A DNA stretch of 64,000 nucleotides from an uncultured Prevotellaceae bacterium (GTDB taxonomy: Bacteria > Bacteroidota > Bacteroidia > Bacteroidales > Bacteroidaceae). Every line of letters begins with the position of its first letter. The first letter of the stretch is position 1. Below are positions 33,914 through 41,479 of this stretch, one piece after another. Below the pieces are notes generated by a model. That model saw nothing but the letters and a program-made list of their open reading frames with translations. It made no database searches and was not told the origin of the DNA. The position numbers and the translations under genes are program-made. The DNA lies in assembly GCA_900318815.1 (NCBI GenBank), contig ONMA01000034.1, positions 16,441 through 80,440 of the forward strand, read 5' to 3'.

Positions 33914-34549
33914 ATGGATAAGATCAAGAAGATTTTTGCATCGCAACTGCTTGAGGTGAAAGCCATCAAGCTGCAACCCAACAATCCGTTTACGTGGGCC
34001 TCGGGGTGGAAGTCGCCCTTCTACTGCGACAACCGCAAGACGCTCTCGTTCCCCCGCCTGCGCTCGTTTGTGAAGTTAGAGCTGTGCCACCTCATCCAGG
34101 CCGAGTTTCCCGAGGCCGAGGCCGTGGCCGGCGTGGCCACGGGTGCCATTGCCCAGGGAGCCTTGGTGGCCGACCAGCTGGGCCTGCCCTTCTGCTACGT
34201 GCGCTCGAAGGCCAAGGACCACGGCATGCAGAACCTCATCGAGGGCGAGGTGAAGGCGGGTGCCAAGGTGGTGGTGGTCGAAGACCTCATCAGCACCGGC
34301 GGCTCGTCGCTCAAGGCCGTAGAGGCACTGCGCCAGGCCGGCGTCGAGGTGGTGGGCATGGTGGCTTCTTACACCTACGGATTCCCCGTGGCCGAGGAGG
34401 CCTTCCGCGAGGCTGGTGTCAGGCTTGTCACACTGACCGACTACGAGGCGGTGGTGGAGCAGGCTGCCCAGACGGGATATATCAAAGAAGAGGACAAGGC
34501 CGTGCTGGCAGAATGGAGAAAGAGTCCTTCTACCTGGAAGCAGGAGTGA
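33914..34549 (+). CDS. pyrE: Orotate phosphoribosyltransferase
   Basis: Converts orotate and PRPP to orotidine 5'-phosphate in pyrimidine synthesis. The 211-aa protein has FTWASGWKSPFYCDNRKTL at the start, the AVAGVATGAIAQGALVADQL core and the PRPP-binding motif VVVVEDLISTGGSSLKA. Length and motifs are standard. It starts a co-directional run with the SRPBCC gene, argH and following genes, each separated by a copy of the main repeat. Confidence 0.97.
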   Translation: MDKIKKIFASQLLEVKAIKLQPNNPFTWASGWKSPFYCDNRKTLSFPRLRSFVKLELCHLIQAEFPEAEAVAGVATGAIAQGALVADQLGLPFCYVRSKAKDHGMQNLIEGEVKAGAKVVVVEDLISTGGSSLKAVEALRQAGVEVVGMVASYTYGFPVAEEAFREAGVRLVTLTDYEAVVEQAAQTGYIKEEDKAVLAEWRKSPSTWKQE

Positions 34550-34576
34550 CCTCACCTATAGAAAATAACAACAGAA

Positions 34577-34782
34577 ATTTCCCACTTTTTTTTAACCACG
34601 AATTTCACGAATTTCACGAATTACCATGCGGATAATAAGTCATTTCACGAATGGTCGTAAGCGACCAAGGTCGAGCGCGTGTAATTCGTTGCATCTTTAG
34701 ATGCATTCGTGAAATGTTCATCTGCATAGAAAAAATTAGTTTAATTCGTGAAATTCGTGGTTTTAAAAAAGGTGGAAAGTTA
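34577..34782. repeat. Main palindromic element, copy E5
   Basis: Left arm AACCACGAATTTCACGAATT, right arm AATTCGTGAAATTCGTGGTT, then AAAGGTGG. Internal ACCATGCGGATAATAA, GGTCGTAAGCGACC and GTTGCATCTTTAGATGCATT modules. It is the shortest full copy and ends 22 nt before the next start codon. Confidence 0.9.
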
Positions 34783-34803
34783 AGAAAATTAGTGTGAAAT
34801 AGT

Positions 34804-35217
34804 ATGACAAAATTTGAAAGCAGCATTAAGCAAGTGCCTTATTCGCAGGAGGCAGTTTATAGGAACATCAGTGACCTGAGCAACCTGGGGCGTGTGCGCG
34901 ACCGGGTGCCTGAGGACAAGTTGGAGAGCTTCTCGTTCGACGCCGACACCGTGTCGGTGAGCGTACCGCCCGTGGGCAAGATCACGCTCCACATCATTGA
35001 GCGCGAGGAGCCCAAGTGCGTGAAGTTTGAGACTGTGGAGTCACCCATGCCCTTCAACCTCTGGATCCAGGTGTTGCCCGTGACCGAGGAGTCGTCGAAG
35101 ATGAAGGTCACGGTGAAGGCCGACATTCCCCTCATGCTCCGCGGCATGGTGAGCGGCCCCATTCAGGATGGCGTAGAGAAGATTGCCGAAGCACTGGCAC
35201 AAGTACCCTATCTTTGA
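34804..35217 (+). CDS. SRPBCC (START-like) family protein
   Basis: 137 aa with the helix-grip pattern: TKFESSIKQVPYSQEAVYRN, then FSFDADTVSVSVPPVGKITL, and a long C-terminal helix (SGPIQDGVEKIAEALAQV). Such proteins bind hydrophobic ligands or act in lipid metabolism; no specific role can be given. It lies between pyrE and argH, flanked on both sides by main repeat copies. Confidence 0.8.
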   Translation: MTKFESSIKQVPYSQEAVYRNISDLSNLGRVRDRVPEDKLESFSFDADTVSVSVPPVGKITLHIIEREEPKCVKFETVESPMPFNLWIQVLPVTEESSKMKVTVKADIPLMLRGMVSGPIQDGVEKIAEALAQVPYL

Positions 35218-35221
35218 ACTA

Positions 35222-35530
35222 ACTATCCCACCCTTTTAAAACCACAAATTTCACGAATTTCACGCGCTCGACCTTGGTCGCTTTGCTTGCAAAGAATTAC
35301 CATGCGGATAATAATGATGCAAAAAATAACTTGGGACGTTTTTATGAACACAGAGACACAAAGACACAGAGTTTTTTATTATCTGTGGAGCCATCAATCT
35401 CTGTGCCTCTGTGTCTCTGTGTTCTATTTTATACCAAGTATTTTTTGATTAATCACATAATAAGTAATCTGCATAGAAAAAATTCGTGAAATTAGTGAAA
35501 TTCGTGGTTAAAAAGAAAAGGTGGGAACTT
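35222..35530. repeat. Main palindromic element, copy E6, with nested CACAGAGACAC element
   Basis: Arms as in the family (AAAACCACAAATTTCACG left, TTCGTGGTTAAAAAGAAAAG right). After the GCGGATAATAA module the usual centre is replaced at about 35319-35448 by another palindrome. The remaining right half resumes at CTGCATAGAAAAAATTCG. Confidence 0.85.
35319..35448. repeat. Nested palindrome (CACAGAGACACAAAGACAC type)
   Basis: Outer ends CAAAAAATAACTTGG and CCAAGTATTTTTTG are inverted. The inner arms GAACACAGAGACACAAAGAC and CTCTGTGTCTCTGTGTTC pair. It lies inside copy E6. A 17-nt piece of it, GGACGTTTTTATGAACA, also occurs at 56549-56565. Confidence 0.75.
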
Positions 35531-35546
35531 CAATTACTTTCATATT

Positions 35547-36878
35547 ATGAAATTGTGGGAAAAAGACTTTGAGATTAACGCCGAGATAGAGCGGTTCACT
35601 GTGGGACGCGACCGCGAGATGGACCTCTATCTGGCACCATACGACGTGCTGGGCTCTATGGCCCACATCACCATGCTCGAAAGCATCGGGCTCATCGGCA
35701 AGGACGAGCTGCCCGTGCTGCTGACCGAGCTGAAAAGCATCTATGAACAGTGCCAGCGGGGCGAGTTCGTGATAGAGGAAGGCATCGAGGACGTTCACTC
35801 GCAGGTGGAACTGATGCTCACCCGCAAACTGGGCGACATGGGCAAGAAGATACACTCGGGACGCTCGCGCAACGACCAGGTGCTCGTAGACCTGAAGCTC
35901 TTCACCCGCCACAAGCTGCAGGAGGTGGCCGAGGCAGTGAAGGACCTCTTCGACCAGCTCATCAGGAAGAGCAACCAGTATAAGGACGTGCTCATGCCGG
36001 GCTACACCCACCTGCAGGTGGCCATGCCCTCGAGCTTCGGCCTGTGGCTGGGTGCCTACGCCGAGAGCCTGTGCGACGACATGCTGTTCCTGCAGGCCGC
36101 CTGGCGCATGACCAACCGCAACCCGCTCGGGTCGGCGGCGGGCTACGGCTCCTCGTTCCCCCTGAACCGGCAGATGACCACCGACCTGCTGGGCTTCGAC
36201 TCGATGGACTACAACGTAGTCTACGCCCAGATGGGGCGCGGCAAGATGGAGCGCAACGTGGGCTTCGCCATCGCCACCATCGCCGGCACCATGGCCAAGC
36301 TGGCTATGGATGCCTGCCTGTTCAACTCGCAGAACTTCGCCTTCGTGAAACTGCCGAAGGAATGCACCACGGGGTCGAGCATCATGCCGCACAAGAAGAA
36401 CCCCGACGTGTTTGAGCTGATACGTTCGAAGTCGAACAAGCTGCAGGCACTGCCGCAGCAGGTGACGCTGATGATGAACAACCTGCCCGTGGGCTACTTC
36501 CGCGACCTGCAGATCATCAAGGAGGTGTTCCTGCCTGCCTTCGACGAACTGCTCGACTGCCTGCGCATGACGGCCTACATCGTCAACCGCATCGAGGTGA
36601 ACGAGCACATACTGGACAACCCGATGTACGACCCGATGTTCTCCGTAGAGGAGGTGAACCGCCTCGCCGCCAACGGCATGCCCTTCCGCGACGCCTACAA
36701 GAAGGTGGGACTGGACATCGAGGCCAGACGCTTCATCCCCGACAAGCACCTGCACCACACGCACGAAGGCTCGATAGGCAACCTGTGTAACGACCGCATA
36801 GAACAGCTCATGGCGCAGACGCTCGCGGGATTCAGCTTCGACCGGGTGGCCAAGGCCGAACAGAACCTGCTGGGATGA
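35547..36878 (+). CDS. argH: Argininosuccinate lyase
   Basis: Last step of arginine synthesis, splitting argininosuccinate into arginine and fumarate. The 443-aa protein has the superfamily signature GSSIMPHKKNPD, and the IHSGRSRNDQV and GYTHLQVAMPSSFG motifs. The start MKLWEKDFEINAEIERF is conserved. No other arg genes are adjacent. It is flanked by main repeat copies E6 and E7. Confidence 0.97.
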   Translation: MKLWEKDFEINAEIERFTVGRDREMDLYLAPYDVLGSMAHITMLESIGLIGKDELPVLLTELKSIYEQCQRGEFVIEEGIEDVHSQVELMLTRKLGDMGKKIHSGRSRNDQVLVDLKLFTRHKLQEVAEAVKDLFDQLIRKSNQYKDVLMPGYTHLQVAMPSSFGLWLGAYAESLCDDMLFLQAAWRMTNRNPLGSAAGYGSSFPLNRQMTTDLLGFDSMDYNVVYAQMGRGKMERNVGFAIATIAGTMAKLAMDACLFNSQNFAFVKLPKECTTGSSIMPHKKNPDVFELIRSKSNKLQALPQQVTLMMNNLPVGYFRDLQIIKEVFLPAFDELLDCLRMTAYIVNRIEVNEHILDNPMYDPMFSVEEVNRLAANGMPFRDAYKKVGLDIEARRFIPDKHLHHTHEGSIGNLCNDRIEQLMAQTLAGFSFDRVAKAEQNLLG

Positions 36879-36888
36879 ATGACTGAGA

Positions 36889-37214
36889 TTTCTCACTTTT
36901 ATTAAAAACCACGAATTACACGAATTTCACGAATTACCATGCGGATAATAAGGACTCGCTACGCGCTTGGCTCGTCCAAGAATTTCACAAATGGTCGTAA
37001 ACGACCGACAAATTTCACGCGCTCGACCTTGGTCGCTTTCTTGCTCTGGCAAGCGTCTCCTATCGTCGCCGAGCGGCTTGCAAAGAATTTTGGCTGCGCA
37101 GCCAATTCGTGTAATTCGTTGCATCTTTAGATGCATTCGTGAAATGCTGGTCTGCATAGAAAAAATTCGTGTAATTCGTGTAATTCGTGGTTAAAAAGAA
37201 AAGGTGGGATAGTT
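36889..37214. repeat. Main palindromic element, copy E7
   Basis: Left arm AAAAACCACGAATTACACG, right arm TGTAATTCGTGGTTAAAAAG, then AAAGGTGGG. The CGACCTTGGTCGCTTT block is interrupted by about 37 nt (TTGCTCTGGCAAGCGTCTCC onward) before GCTTGCAAAG resumes. An extra GGACTCGCTACGCGCTTGG module follows GCGGATAATAA. Confidence 0.9.
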
Positions 37215-37227
37215 GAGATAGTATGAT

Positions 37228-37791
37228 ATGAAGAAAATATTTACGTTATTAGCCGTCGCGCTGATGGTGGCCTGTCAGGGCGAGCAAAAGTACAGCACGC
37301 AATATCCGTGCAGCTTCATGTTCTTCACCAGCTACCACCCGACGAGCGTGCTCACCATCTGCCTGGGCAACCCGGGGCTGTTCACCATCGTGGAACCTAA
37401 GTTGGTGAGTGGCGTGACCCACCTGATGCTGACACCCAACCAGGGCAACAACTGGACCAGCGAACAGACCGTCATACCCATGCGGTCGGCCATCGAGAAC
37501 GACCGCCTGAACTATGAGAACATGGGGGCCAACAAGCGGCTCGTCATCGGGGCATCGTTCACCGGGCAAAAGGCCTTCGACGGGCAGTGCCCCAACTGCC
37601 TGGCCAACGGCACGTCGGTGAACCGCCCGCTGTCGTGGGCCGACAAGGGACTGATGCTGGAGTGCGCTCAGTGCAAGACGAAGTACAACCCCAACGCGGA
37701 GGGTATCCCCACCAACGGCACGGAAGACACGCCCCGACTGATAGAATATCGCGTGGAATACAACGGCGAGAAGCTGTTCGTACACAACTAA
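37228..37791 (+). CDS. Lipoprotein with paired Cys motifs (Rieske- or zinc-ribbon-like)
   Basis: 187 aa. Lipobox LMVAC puts the lipid on Cys16. A beta-rich domain follows with CPNC (Cys121/Cys124) and CAQC (Cys146/Cys149), spaced like the two ligand pairs of a Rieske or zinc-ribbon fold but with four Cys and no CxH, so zinc or rubredoxin-type iron binding is likelier than [2Fe-2S] Rieske. I do not recognise a named family. It is the last protein gene before tRNA-Leu. Confidence 0.7.
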   Translation: MKKIFTLLAVALMVACQGEQKYSTQYPCSFMFFTSYHPTSVLTICLGNPGLFTIVEPKLVSGVTHLMLTPNQGNNWTSEQTVIPMRSAIENDRLNYENMGANKRLVIGASFTGQKAFDGQCPNCLANGTSVNRPLSWADKGLMLECAQCKTKYNPNAEGIPTNGTEDTPRLIEYRVEYNGEKLFVHN

Positions 37792-37835
37792 GTGGGGCAT
37801 TACGGCGACATTTGAAGAAAAAAAGTGCAAAATAG

Positions 37836-37868
37836 TTTGGCAATTCCGAAAAAACGTCTTACCTTTGC
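37836..37868 (+). promoter_or_regulatory. Promoter of tRNA-Leu
   Basis: TTTGG (37836-37840) and TACCTTTGC (37860-37868) with a 20-nt gap, 15 nt before the mature tRNA 5' end. Confidence 0.6.
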
Positions 37869-37883
37869 ACCCGCAATGCCAAG

Positions 37884-37968
37884 GCCGCGATGGTGGAATG
37901 GTAGACACGAGGGACTTAAAATCCCTTGGCCAGGAATGGCTGTGCGGGTTCGAGTCCCGCTCGCGGCA
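37884..37968 (+). tRNA. tRNA-Leu (anticodon TAA)
   Basis: Acceptor strands GCCGCGA (37884-37890) and TCGCGGC (37961-37967) pair fully, with discriminator A at 37968. The anticodon loop CTTAAAA gives anticodon TAA. The long variable arm (GGCCAGGAATGGCTG region) and the T loop GGTTCGAGTCC fit a class II tRNA-Leu. No CCA is encoded. Length 85 nt. Confidence 0.97.
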
Positions 37969-37986
37969 CTTTGCATCCCCCTCCTC

Positions 37987-38023
37987 AAGACAACTGTTTT
38001 TATATAAAGACAGTTGTCTTTTT
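37987..38023 (+). terminator. Intrinsic terminator after tRNA-Leu
   Basis: AAGACAACTGT and ACAGTTGTCTT form an 11-bp stem around an AT-rich loop, followed by TTT (five T in all with the stem end). Confidence 0.8.
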
Positions 38024-38036
38024 CAATGGTGTACGA

Positions 38037-38246
38037 TTGAATGACGCTGAAAGCGTCACCTCTCAATAGCCGTAGGTCGGAACGACCTGCGGATAGAACG
38101 TGAGAAGATACATCGACCCTGAAGGGGTCGCCCAATACATGGTGTTGGGGCACCCCTTCAGGGTGCTTTTCCCTCCCTTGTCTACTGTCCGCAGGTCGTA
38201 CCGACCTACGGCTATTGAGAGGTGACGCTTTCAGCGTCTTTCAACC
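38037..38246. repeat. Large nested palindrome (GACGCTGAAAGCGTC family), copy 2
   Basis: Same layout and orientation as 15281-15494. Inner hairpins here read GACCCTGAAGGGGTC and GCACCCCTTCAGGGTGC, so several base pairs differ from copy 1 while pairing is mostly kept. It lies just downstream of the tRNA terminator. Confidence 0.85.
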
Positions 38247-38387
38247 GCAACAGGTCGATAAATTTTCTTATAATTTTGAGCGAAGCGACCATATTTAGAG
38301 GGGGTACTGATAATTACGGTTGTCCCGAGTTGTCTTAACAAAACAAAAAAAAGACGGCTATCACATGCGAAAGTGATTTATTATATG

Positions 38388-38396
38388 TATCTTTGC
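38388..38396 (+). promoter_or_regulatory. -7 promoter box for the TPR/OmpA-like gene
   Basis: TATCTTTGC, 27 nt before ATG 38424. Confidence 0.5.
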
Positions 38397-38423
38397 ATAG
38401 CAAAAATAACCTATAAATAACTT

Positions 38424-40100
38424 ATGCAGAAAAAAAACTTATTATTGCTGCCCGCAGCCGCTTTGCTGCTGGCATCGTGTTCAGGCAAGCTGGGAGCCCT
38501 GTCGGCCGATAACTTCAACGTGACTCCCAACCCGTTAGAGACCCAGGAAGGCGAAGTGCCCATGACCATCAATGGCATGTTCCCGGAGAAGTACATGAAG
38601 AAGAAGGCCGTGGTCACCGTGACGCCCGAACTGCGCTACGGCACGCAGGCCACCAAGGGCGAGAGCGCTACCTTCCAGGGCGAGAAGGTGCTGGGCAATG
38701 ACCAGACCATCTCCTACCGTCTGGGCGGACGCTACACGATGAAGTCGAGCCTGAAGTACGTGCCTGAGATGCTGCAGAGCGACCTCTACCTGACCTTCGA
38801 CGCCAAGATTGGCAAGAAGACGGTGAAGGTGCCCGACGTGAAGGTGGCCACAGGCGTGATTGCCACCAGCGAGCTGTACAAGCGCACCGCAGCTCAGGCA
38901 CAGGCTGCCCAGGCTCAGGATGCCTTCCAGCGCGTCATTGCCCAGAAGCAGGAGGCCAACATCAAGTTCCTCATCGGACAGGCACAGCTGCGCAAGAGCG
39001 AGCTGCAGAACAACTCGGTGCAGGAGTTCGTGCGCCTGCTCAGCGAGATCGTGAAGGACCAGGAGGGCAAGGTACTCGACGGCATAGAGGTATCGGCCTA
39101 CGCTTCGCCCGACGGCGGATATAACATCAACGAGCGTCTGGCCGGCAAGCGTCAGGACGTGGCCAACGACTTCGTGAAGAAGCAGATGAAGAAAATCAAG
39201 ATGGACGGCCCCGTGGACACCAAGTACACAGCCGAGGACTGGGAGGGATTCCAGGAACTGGTGGCCGCCAGCAACATCCAGGACAAGGACGTCATCCTGC
39301 GCGTGCTCTCCATGTATAAGGATCCCGAGGAGCGCGAGCGTCAGATCAAGAGCCTGTCGAGCGCCTTCCGCGAGCTGGCCGACGGCATCCTGCCGCAGCT
39401 GCGCCGCGCCCGCATGACCATCAACTACGAGCTGGTGGGCCGCGACGACGACCAGATCATGGAGCAGATGAGCGCCGACCCCAAGAAGCTCTCGGTCGAG
39501 GAGATGCTCTACGCTGCCACGCTCTGCGACGAGAACATCCAGCAGATGGAGGACATCTACAAGAAGACCACGCAGATCTATCCCAACGATGCCCGCGCCT
39601 ATAACAACGTGGCTATGATGGAGTTTGCCAAGGGCAACTATGCCGAGGCCGGCAACTGGCTGCAGAAGGCTCAGCAGGTGAACAGGAACCTGCCCGAGGC
39701 TTTTGCCAACTTGGGCATGCTGGCCCTGCAGCAGGGCGACGTGCAGAAGGCCGAGGAGTACATCAGCAGGGCTAACGGCGCCCACGGACTGGACGAGGTG
39801 CTGGGCAACCTGCACCTGGCTCAGGGCAAGTATGCCCAGGCCGAGCAGGACTTCGCCAAGGTGTTCAGCAACTCGGCTGCACTGGCCCAGATCCTGAACA
39901 AGAGCTACTCGCAGGCCGCCGTCACGCTGAGGAACGTGAAGAACGCCGATGCCATGACCGACTATCTGCGTGCCATCCTCAATGCCCGCACCGGCAACAC
40001 TTCCGAGGCCGCCCAGGCACTGAAGGCCGCCATCGCCAAGGATGCCAGCCTGGCCGACTATGCAGCCAAGGACCTGGAGCTGGCAAAGGTCGCAAAGTAA
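38424..40100 (+). CDS. TPR lipoprotein with OmpA-like segment
   Basis: 558 aa. Signal peptide with lipobox (LLLASCSGK, Cys19), a beta-rich N-terminal domain, an Ala/Gln-rich helix (about 155-190), an OmpA-like stretch (IEVSAYASPDGGYNINERLA), and C-terminal TPR repeats (about 370-480: DARAYNNVAMMEFAKGNYAE and following). Ala- and Lys-rich with strongly biased, highly expressed-type codons. It is probably an abundant cell-envelope protein that links outer membrane and peptidoglycan. The exact role is unknown. Confidence 0.8.
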   Translation: MQKKNLLLLPAAALLLASCSGKLGALSADNFNVTPNPLETQEGEVPMTINGMFPEKYMKKKAVVTVTPELRYGTQATKGESATFQGEKVLGNDQTISYRLGGRYTMKSSLKYVPEMLQSDLYLTFDAKIGKKTVKVPDVKVATGVIATSELYKRTAAQAQAAQAQDAFQRVIAQKQEANIKFLIGQAQLRKSELQNNSVQEFVRLLSEIVKDQEGKVLDGIEVSAYASPDGGYNINERLAGKRQDVANDFVKKQMKKIKMDGPVDTKYTAEDWEGFQELVAASNIQDKDVILRVLSMYKDPEERERQIKSLSSAFRELADGILPQLRRARMTINYELVGRDDDQIMEQMSADPKKLSVEEMLYAATLCDENIQQMEDIYKKTTQIYPNDARAYNNVAMMEFAKGNYAEAGNWLQKAQQVNRNLPEAFANLGMLALQQGDVQKAEEYISRANGAHGLDEVLGNLHLAQGKYAQAEQDFAKVFSNSAALAQILNKSYSQAAVTLRNVKNADAMTDYLRAILNARTGNTSEAAQALKAAIAKDASLADYAAKDLELAKVAK

Positions 40101-40112
40101 TCGTTAAACTGT

Positions 40113-40374
40113 AGTTTCCTACCTTTTCTTTTAACCACGAATTTCGCGAATTACACGAATTACCATGCGGATAATAATTAATTTCACAAATGGTCGTAAA
40201 CGACCGACAAATTTCACGCGCTCGACCTTGGTCGCTTTGCTTGCAAAGAATTTTGGCCGCGCAGCCAATTCGTGTAATTCGTTGCATCTTTAGATGCATT
40301 CGTGAAATGTTGGTCTGCATAGAAAAAATTCGTGTAATTCGTGTAATTCGTGGTATTAAAAAGGTGGGAAAGTA
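40113..40374. repeat. Main palindromic element, copy E8 (uninterrupted reference copy)
   Basis: Left arm TTAACCACGAATTTCGCGAA, then ACCATGCGGATAATAATTAA, GGTCGTAAACGACC, CGCTCGACCTTGGTCGCTTT, TTGGCCGCGCAGCCAA, GTTGCATCTTTAGATGCATT, and right arm CGTGTAATTCGTGG, then AAAAAGGTGGG. The single TAATTAAT here is the empty site of the nested insertion seen in copy E2. Confidence 0.9.
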
Positions 40375-40384
40375 AGTCATTTCT

Positions 40385-40432
40385 CGTACCTTCCTACATT
40401 CGAAATCGTACCATTTTATTTTTGCATGTTAC
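40385..40432. repeat. GTAC-rich intergenic repeat, copy 3 (half, inverted)
   Basis: CGAAATCGTACCATTTTATT, then TTTGCATGTT, is the reverse complement of the left half of the element before ruvB. Its end overlaps the first codons of the gene at 40426. Confidence 0.5.
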
Positions 40433-41448
40433 AAAGTAAAAATCTCCTATCAGTTTTCACCCACTCCCTTCTCCTTTTCCTCCTTCTTCTCCTTGTCTCC
40501 TGCGATTCGGCCTCCGACAGATTCCGACTGGAAGGCCGCTTCAAGAACCTGAACCAGGGAGAGTTCTACATCTACAACGCGGAGAACGGCGTCAGGGACA
40601 CTATCCGGGTGCGCGACAGCCGCTTCAAGTATGAGCGCGAGATGGACCAGCCCACGCTCTTCATGCTTATGTTCCCCAACTTCTCCGAGATGCCTATCTT
40701 CGCCGATGCCGGCGTGTCGCTCATGATGAAGGGCGATGCCACGCACCTGCGCGAAACCGAGGTGAAGGGCGACAAGGTCAACGAGGAGATGACCGCCTTC
40801 CGCCTGTCAGTCAACGAGCAGACGCCACCCGAACAGCAGCGGATAGCCAAGGACTATGTGAAGGATCATCCCGACTCGCCCATCGCCCTCTATTTGGTGC
40901 TTCACTTCTTCGTTGACAACATCGACCGCGACTACCCCGAGGCCTACAAGCTGTGCAAGGCCATCGGCAAGGCACAGCCCAAGAACAAGGACGCAGAGCA
41001 ATGGGCCGAAAGGTTGGAGCCGCTGAGGAACTACGTGAAGAAAGGCAAGCTGCCCAAGTTCTCGGCTAAGGACACCAAAGGGCGCAACATTGACAATAGC
41101 AAGCTGAAGTCCGACGTGAACGTCGTGGTGGTCTGGTCGTCATGGAACTACGAGAGCCAGAACATCCTGCACATGCTCAGCGTGCAACAGGCGAAGAACC
41201 CCAAGAAGATTGGCGTGGTAAGCATCTGCCTCGATGCCAACGAGAAAGAGGGGCGGCGGACACTCGACCGCGACAGCATTGAGTGGCCCAACGTGTGCGA
41301 CGGGCTGATGTGGGAGTCGCCCGTGCTGAAGCAGCTCGGACTGGCCACCGCAGGCGCCAATATCATTACCGACAAGGACGGCAACATTCAGGGACGCGAC
41401 CTGGAAACGCAGAAGCTGAGGGAGAAAATAGAGAGCATGCTGAAATAA
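40426..41448 (+). CDS. DUF4369/thioredoxin-like lipoprotein lacking redox cysteines
   Basis: 340 aa. Lipobox LLLVSC (Cys26), a DUF4369-type beta domain (FRLEGRFKNLNQGEFYIY), a helical middle, and a thioredoxin-fold C-terminus (about 200-340: LPKFSAKDTKGRNIDNSKLK, VVVVWSSWNYESQNILHML). In the usual WCxxC position the residues are W-S-S-W-N-Y, so the redox pair is absent and the domain is likely structural or binding. Family members otherwise act in envelope thiol chemistry. It is close to yifB (31 nt). Confidence 0.82.
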   Translation: MLQSKNLLSVFTHSLLLFLLLLLVSCDSASDRFRLEGRFKNLNQGEFYIYNAENGVRDTIRVRDSRFKYEREMDQPTLFMLMFPNFSEMPIFADAGVSLMMKGDATHLRETEVKGDKVNEEMTAFRLSVNEQTPPEQQRIAKDYVKDHPDSPIALYLVLHFFVDNIDRDYPEAYKLCKAIGKAQPKNKDAEQWAERLEPLRNYVKKGKLPKFSAKDTKGRNIDNSKLKSDVNVVVVWSSWNYESQNILHMLSVQQAKNPKKIGVVSICLDANEKEGRRTLDRDSIEWPNVCDGLMWESPVLKQLGLATAGANIITDKDGNIQGRDLETQKLREKIESMLK

Positions 41449-41452
41449 TAAC

Positions 41453-41460
41453 TATCTTTG
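41453..41460 (+). promoter_or_regulatory. -7 promoter box for yifB
   Basis: TATCTTTG between the lipoprotein gene and yifB, 20 nt before ATG 41480. It suggests yifB can be transcribed on its own. Confidence 0.45.
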
Positions 41461-41479
41461 TGGAAAATTCAGAACCTGC

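Noticed and set aside
35508-36896. 462-aa open frame on the minus strand
   Set aside because: Antisense of argH, which carries the full lyase signature. The antisense translation is His/Val/Leu-rich low-information sequence.
38535-39815. 426-aa open frame on the minus strand
   Set aside because: Antisense of the TPR/OmpA-like lipoprotein gene. Leu/His/Val-rich artefact of codon bias.
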